From: Zygnema cylindricum | Lineage: Eukaryota; Streptophyta; Zygnematophyceae; Zygnematales; Zygnemataceae | Direction of reading: 5' to 3' | DNA length: 64,000 bases | Assembly: GCA_037447655.1 (NCBI GenBank) | Contig: JBBHKE010000023.1 | Coordinates: 171,015-235,014, forward strand | In this document: one piece after another, positions 63,609 to 64,000 of the stretch | How the letters are laid out: every line of letters begins with the position of its first letter | Position numbering within the stretch: position 1 is the stretch's first letter | Position numbers and translations under genes: made by a program | Notes under the pieces: model-generated | Told to the model about the DNA's origin: nothing | Databases searched by the model: none | Seen by the model: the letters and a program-made list of their open reading frames with translations, nothing else

Positions 63609-63740
63609 GAATCTTTATGTCGGTGGGTCCGTCCTTTTTTTGGGACTGGTTGAAGTGGCGACACATCGGACCTGAGGGGACTCAGACATCGTTTTATTTA
63701 GTGACTTTTGCCGGTTGGTTGGCTATTTAATATTCCACCG

Positions 63741-64000
63741 TTTCTACGGTTCAAATATGTTTGAGAGTTTCCCTCTCTCCAGTGATGGATGGTTTAAGAG
63801 ATTCAGGATTTACAACAAAAATTTTTCAATCAAAGCACGCTTCTGCCACAAAGCACGCATGCGCTACAAAGCACGCATGCGACGTACCATTTTATCTTCG
63901 TCGATTATCTCACGTCGGATCGCTTCGCGATCCGCCGTCCATTTCCTCTCACATTTCGCGCCACTCAATTACTCCATTAATTTTACTCGTACATTTAATT
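63741..64000. other. Intergenic with short AAAGCACGC repeats
   Basis: CAAAGCACGC occurs three times between 63831 and 63885 in a 17-18-mer repeat (CACGCATGCG...CTACAAAG). Nothing else recognised. Confidence 0.6.

Larger units (their letters stand above)
62816..63740. mobile_element. Related element C, contains assembly gap
   Basis: The left arm (GGTAGCGTGGACTCCCTTGA, AGCAAAAGGAATCACTGAAA) and right arm (ACCTGAGGGGACTCAG, TTTTGCCGGTTGGTTGGCTA) are inverted relatives of the arms of A and B. The centre holds the best tRNA-like module and a 10-base gap. Confidence 0.6.

Overview
The window is nuclear DNA from a eukaryote: AT-rich, dense in microsatellites and transposons, with genes split by GT/AG introns and no bacterial operon or CRISPR structure. 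A green-plant lineage is the best guess. The reasons are plant-type leucine-rich repeats (LRRs) coded one per 72-bp phase-2 exon, scattered CCCTAAA-like tracts, Ty1/copia elements, and a methyltransferase fragment resembling plant METTL21-like proteins. Brown algae also carry 72-nt LRR exons, so a stramenopile is not excluded.

Layout. 1-10.3 kb is intergenic: purine/pyrimidine hexamer tracts, one possible exon (1677-2031, minus), and clusters of small DNA transposons. These are hAT-type MITEs with 8-bp target duplications and TA-flanked MITEs. At 10.4-10.9 kb lies the 3' exon of a methyltransferase gene (minus). From 13.15 to 40.38 kb one LRR gene runs on the minus strand. I could place 13 exons with canonical splice sites, all in the same phase, plus several decayed LRR exons. 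Its introns hold most of the larger insertions. A decayed copia element (13785-17533, plus) with a nested solo LTR sits in the last intron. A tandem copia array LTR-internal-LTR-internal-LTR (28587-38465, minus) sits in the third intron, flanked by one 5-bp target duplication.

40.4-44.4 kb is satellite-like sequence (TATTACTG and TCCAATG repeats, ATT and GA microsatellites). 44.5-58.4 kb is a transposon graveyard: nested hAT elements, a hAT family ending in TGTTGGGTATC, TA MITEs, and a Mutator-like element with ~295-bp inverted repeats and a perfect 9-bp duplication. 59.3-63.75 kb contains at least three related elements with very long inverted repeats and tRNA-like internal modules. There is a 10-base assembly gap at 63599-63608.

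The observation I would check first concerns the copia elements. Three different LTR families here share one architecture: the gag ATG lies exactly 18 nt before the LTR end, so gag is read through the LTR boundary and straight through the primer-binding site, which matches the anticodon loop (half-tRNA) of initiator tRNA-Met. The second is the LRR gene, where intact, shortened and dead one-repeat exons lie side by side. No RNA gene that I would call functional was seen.
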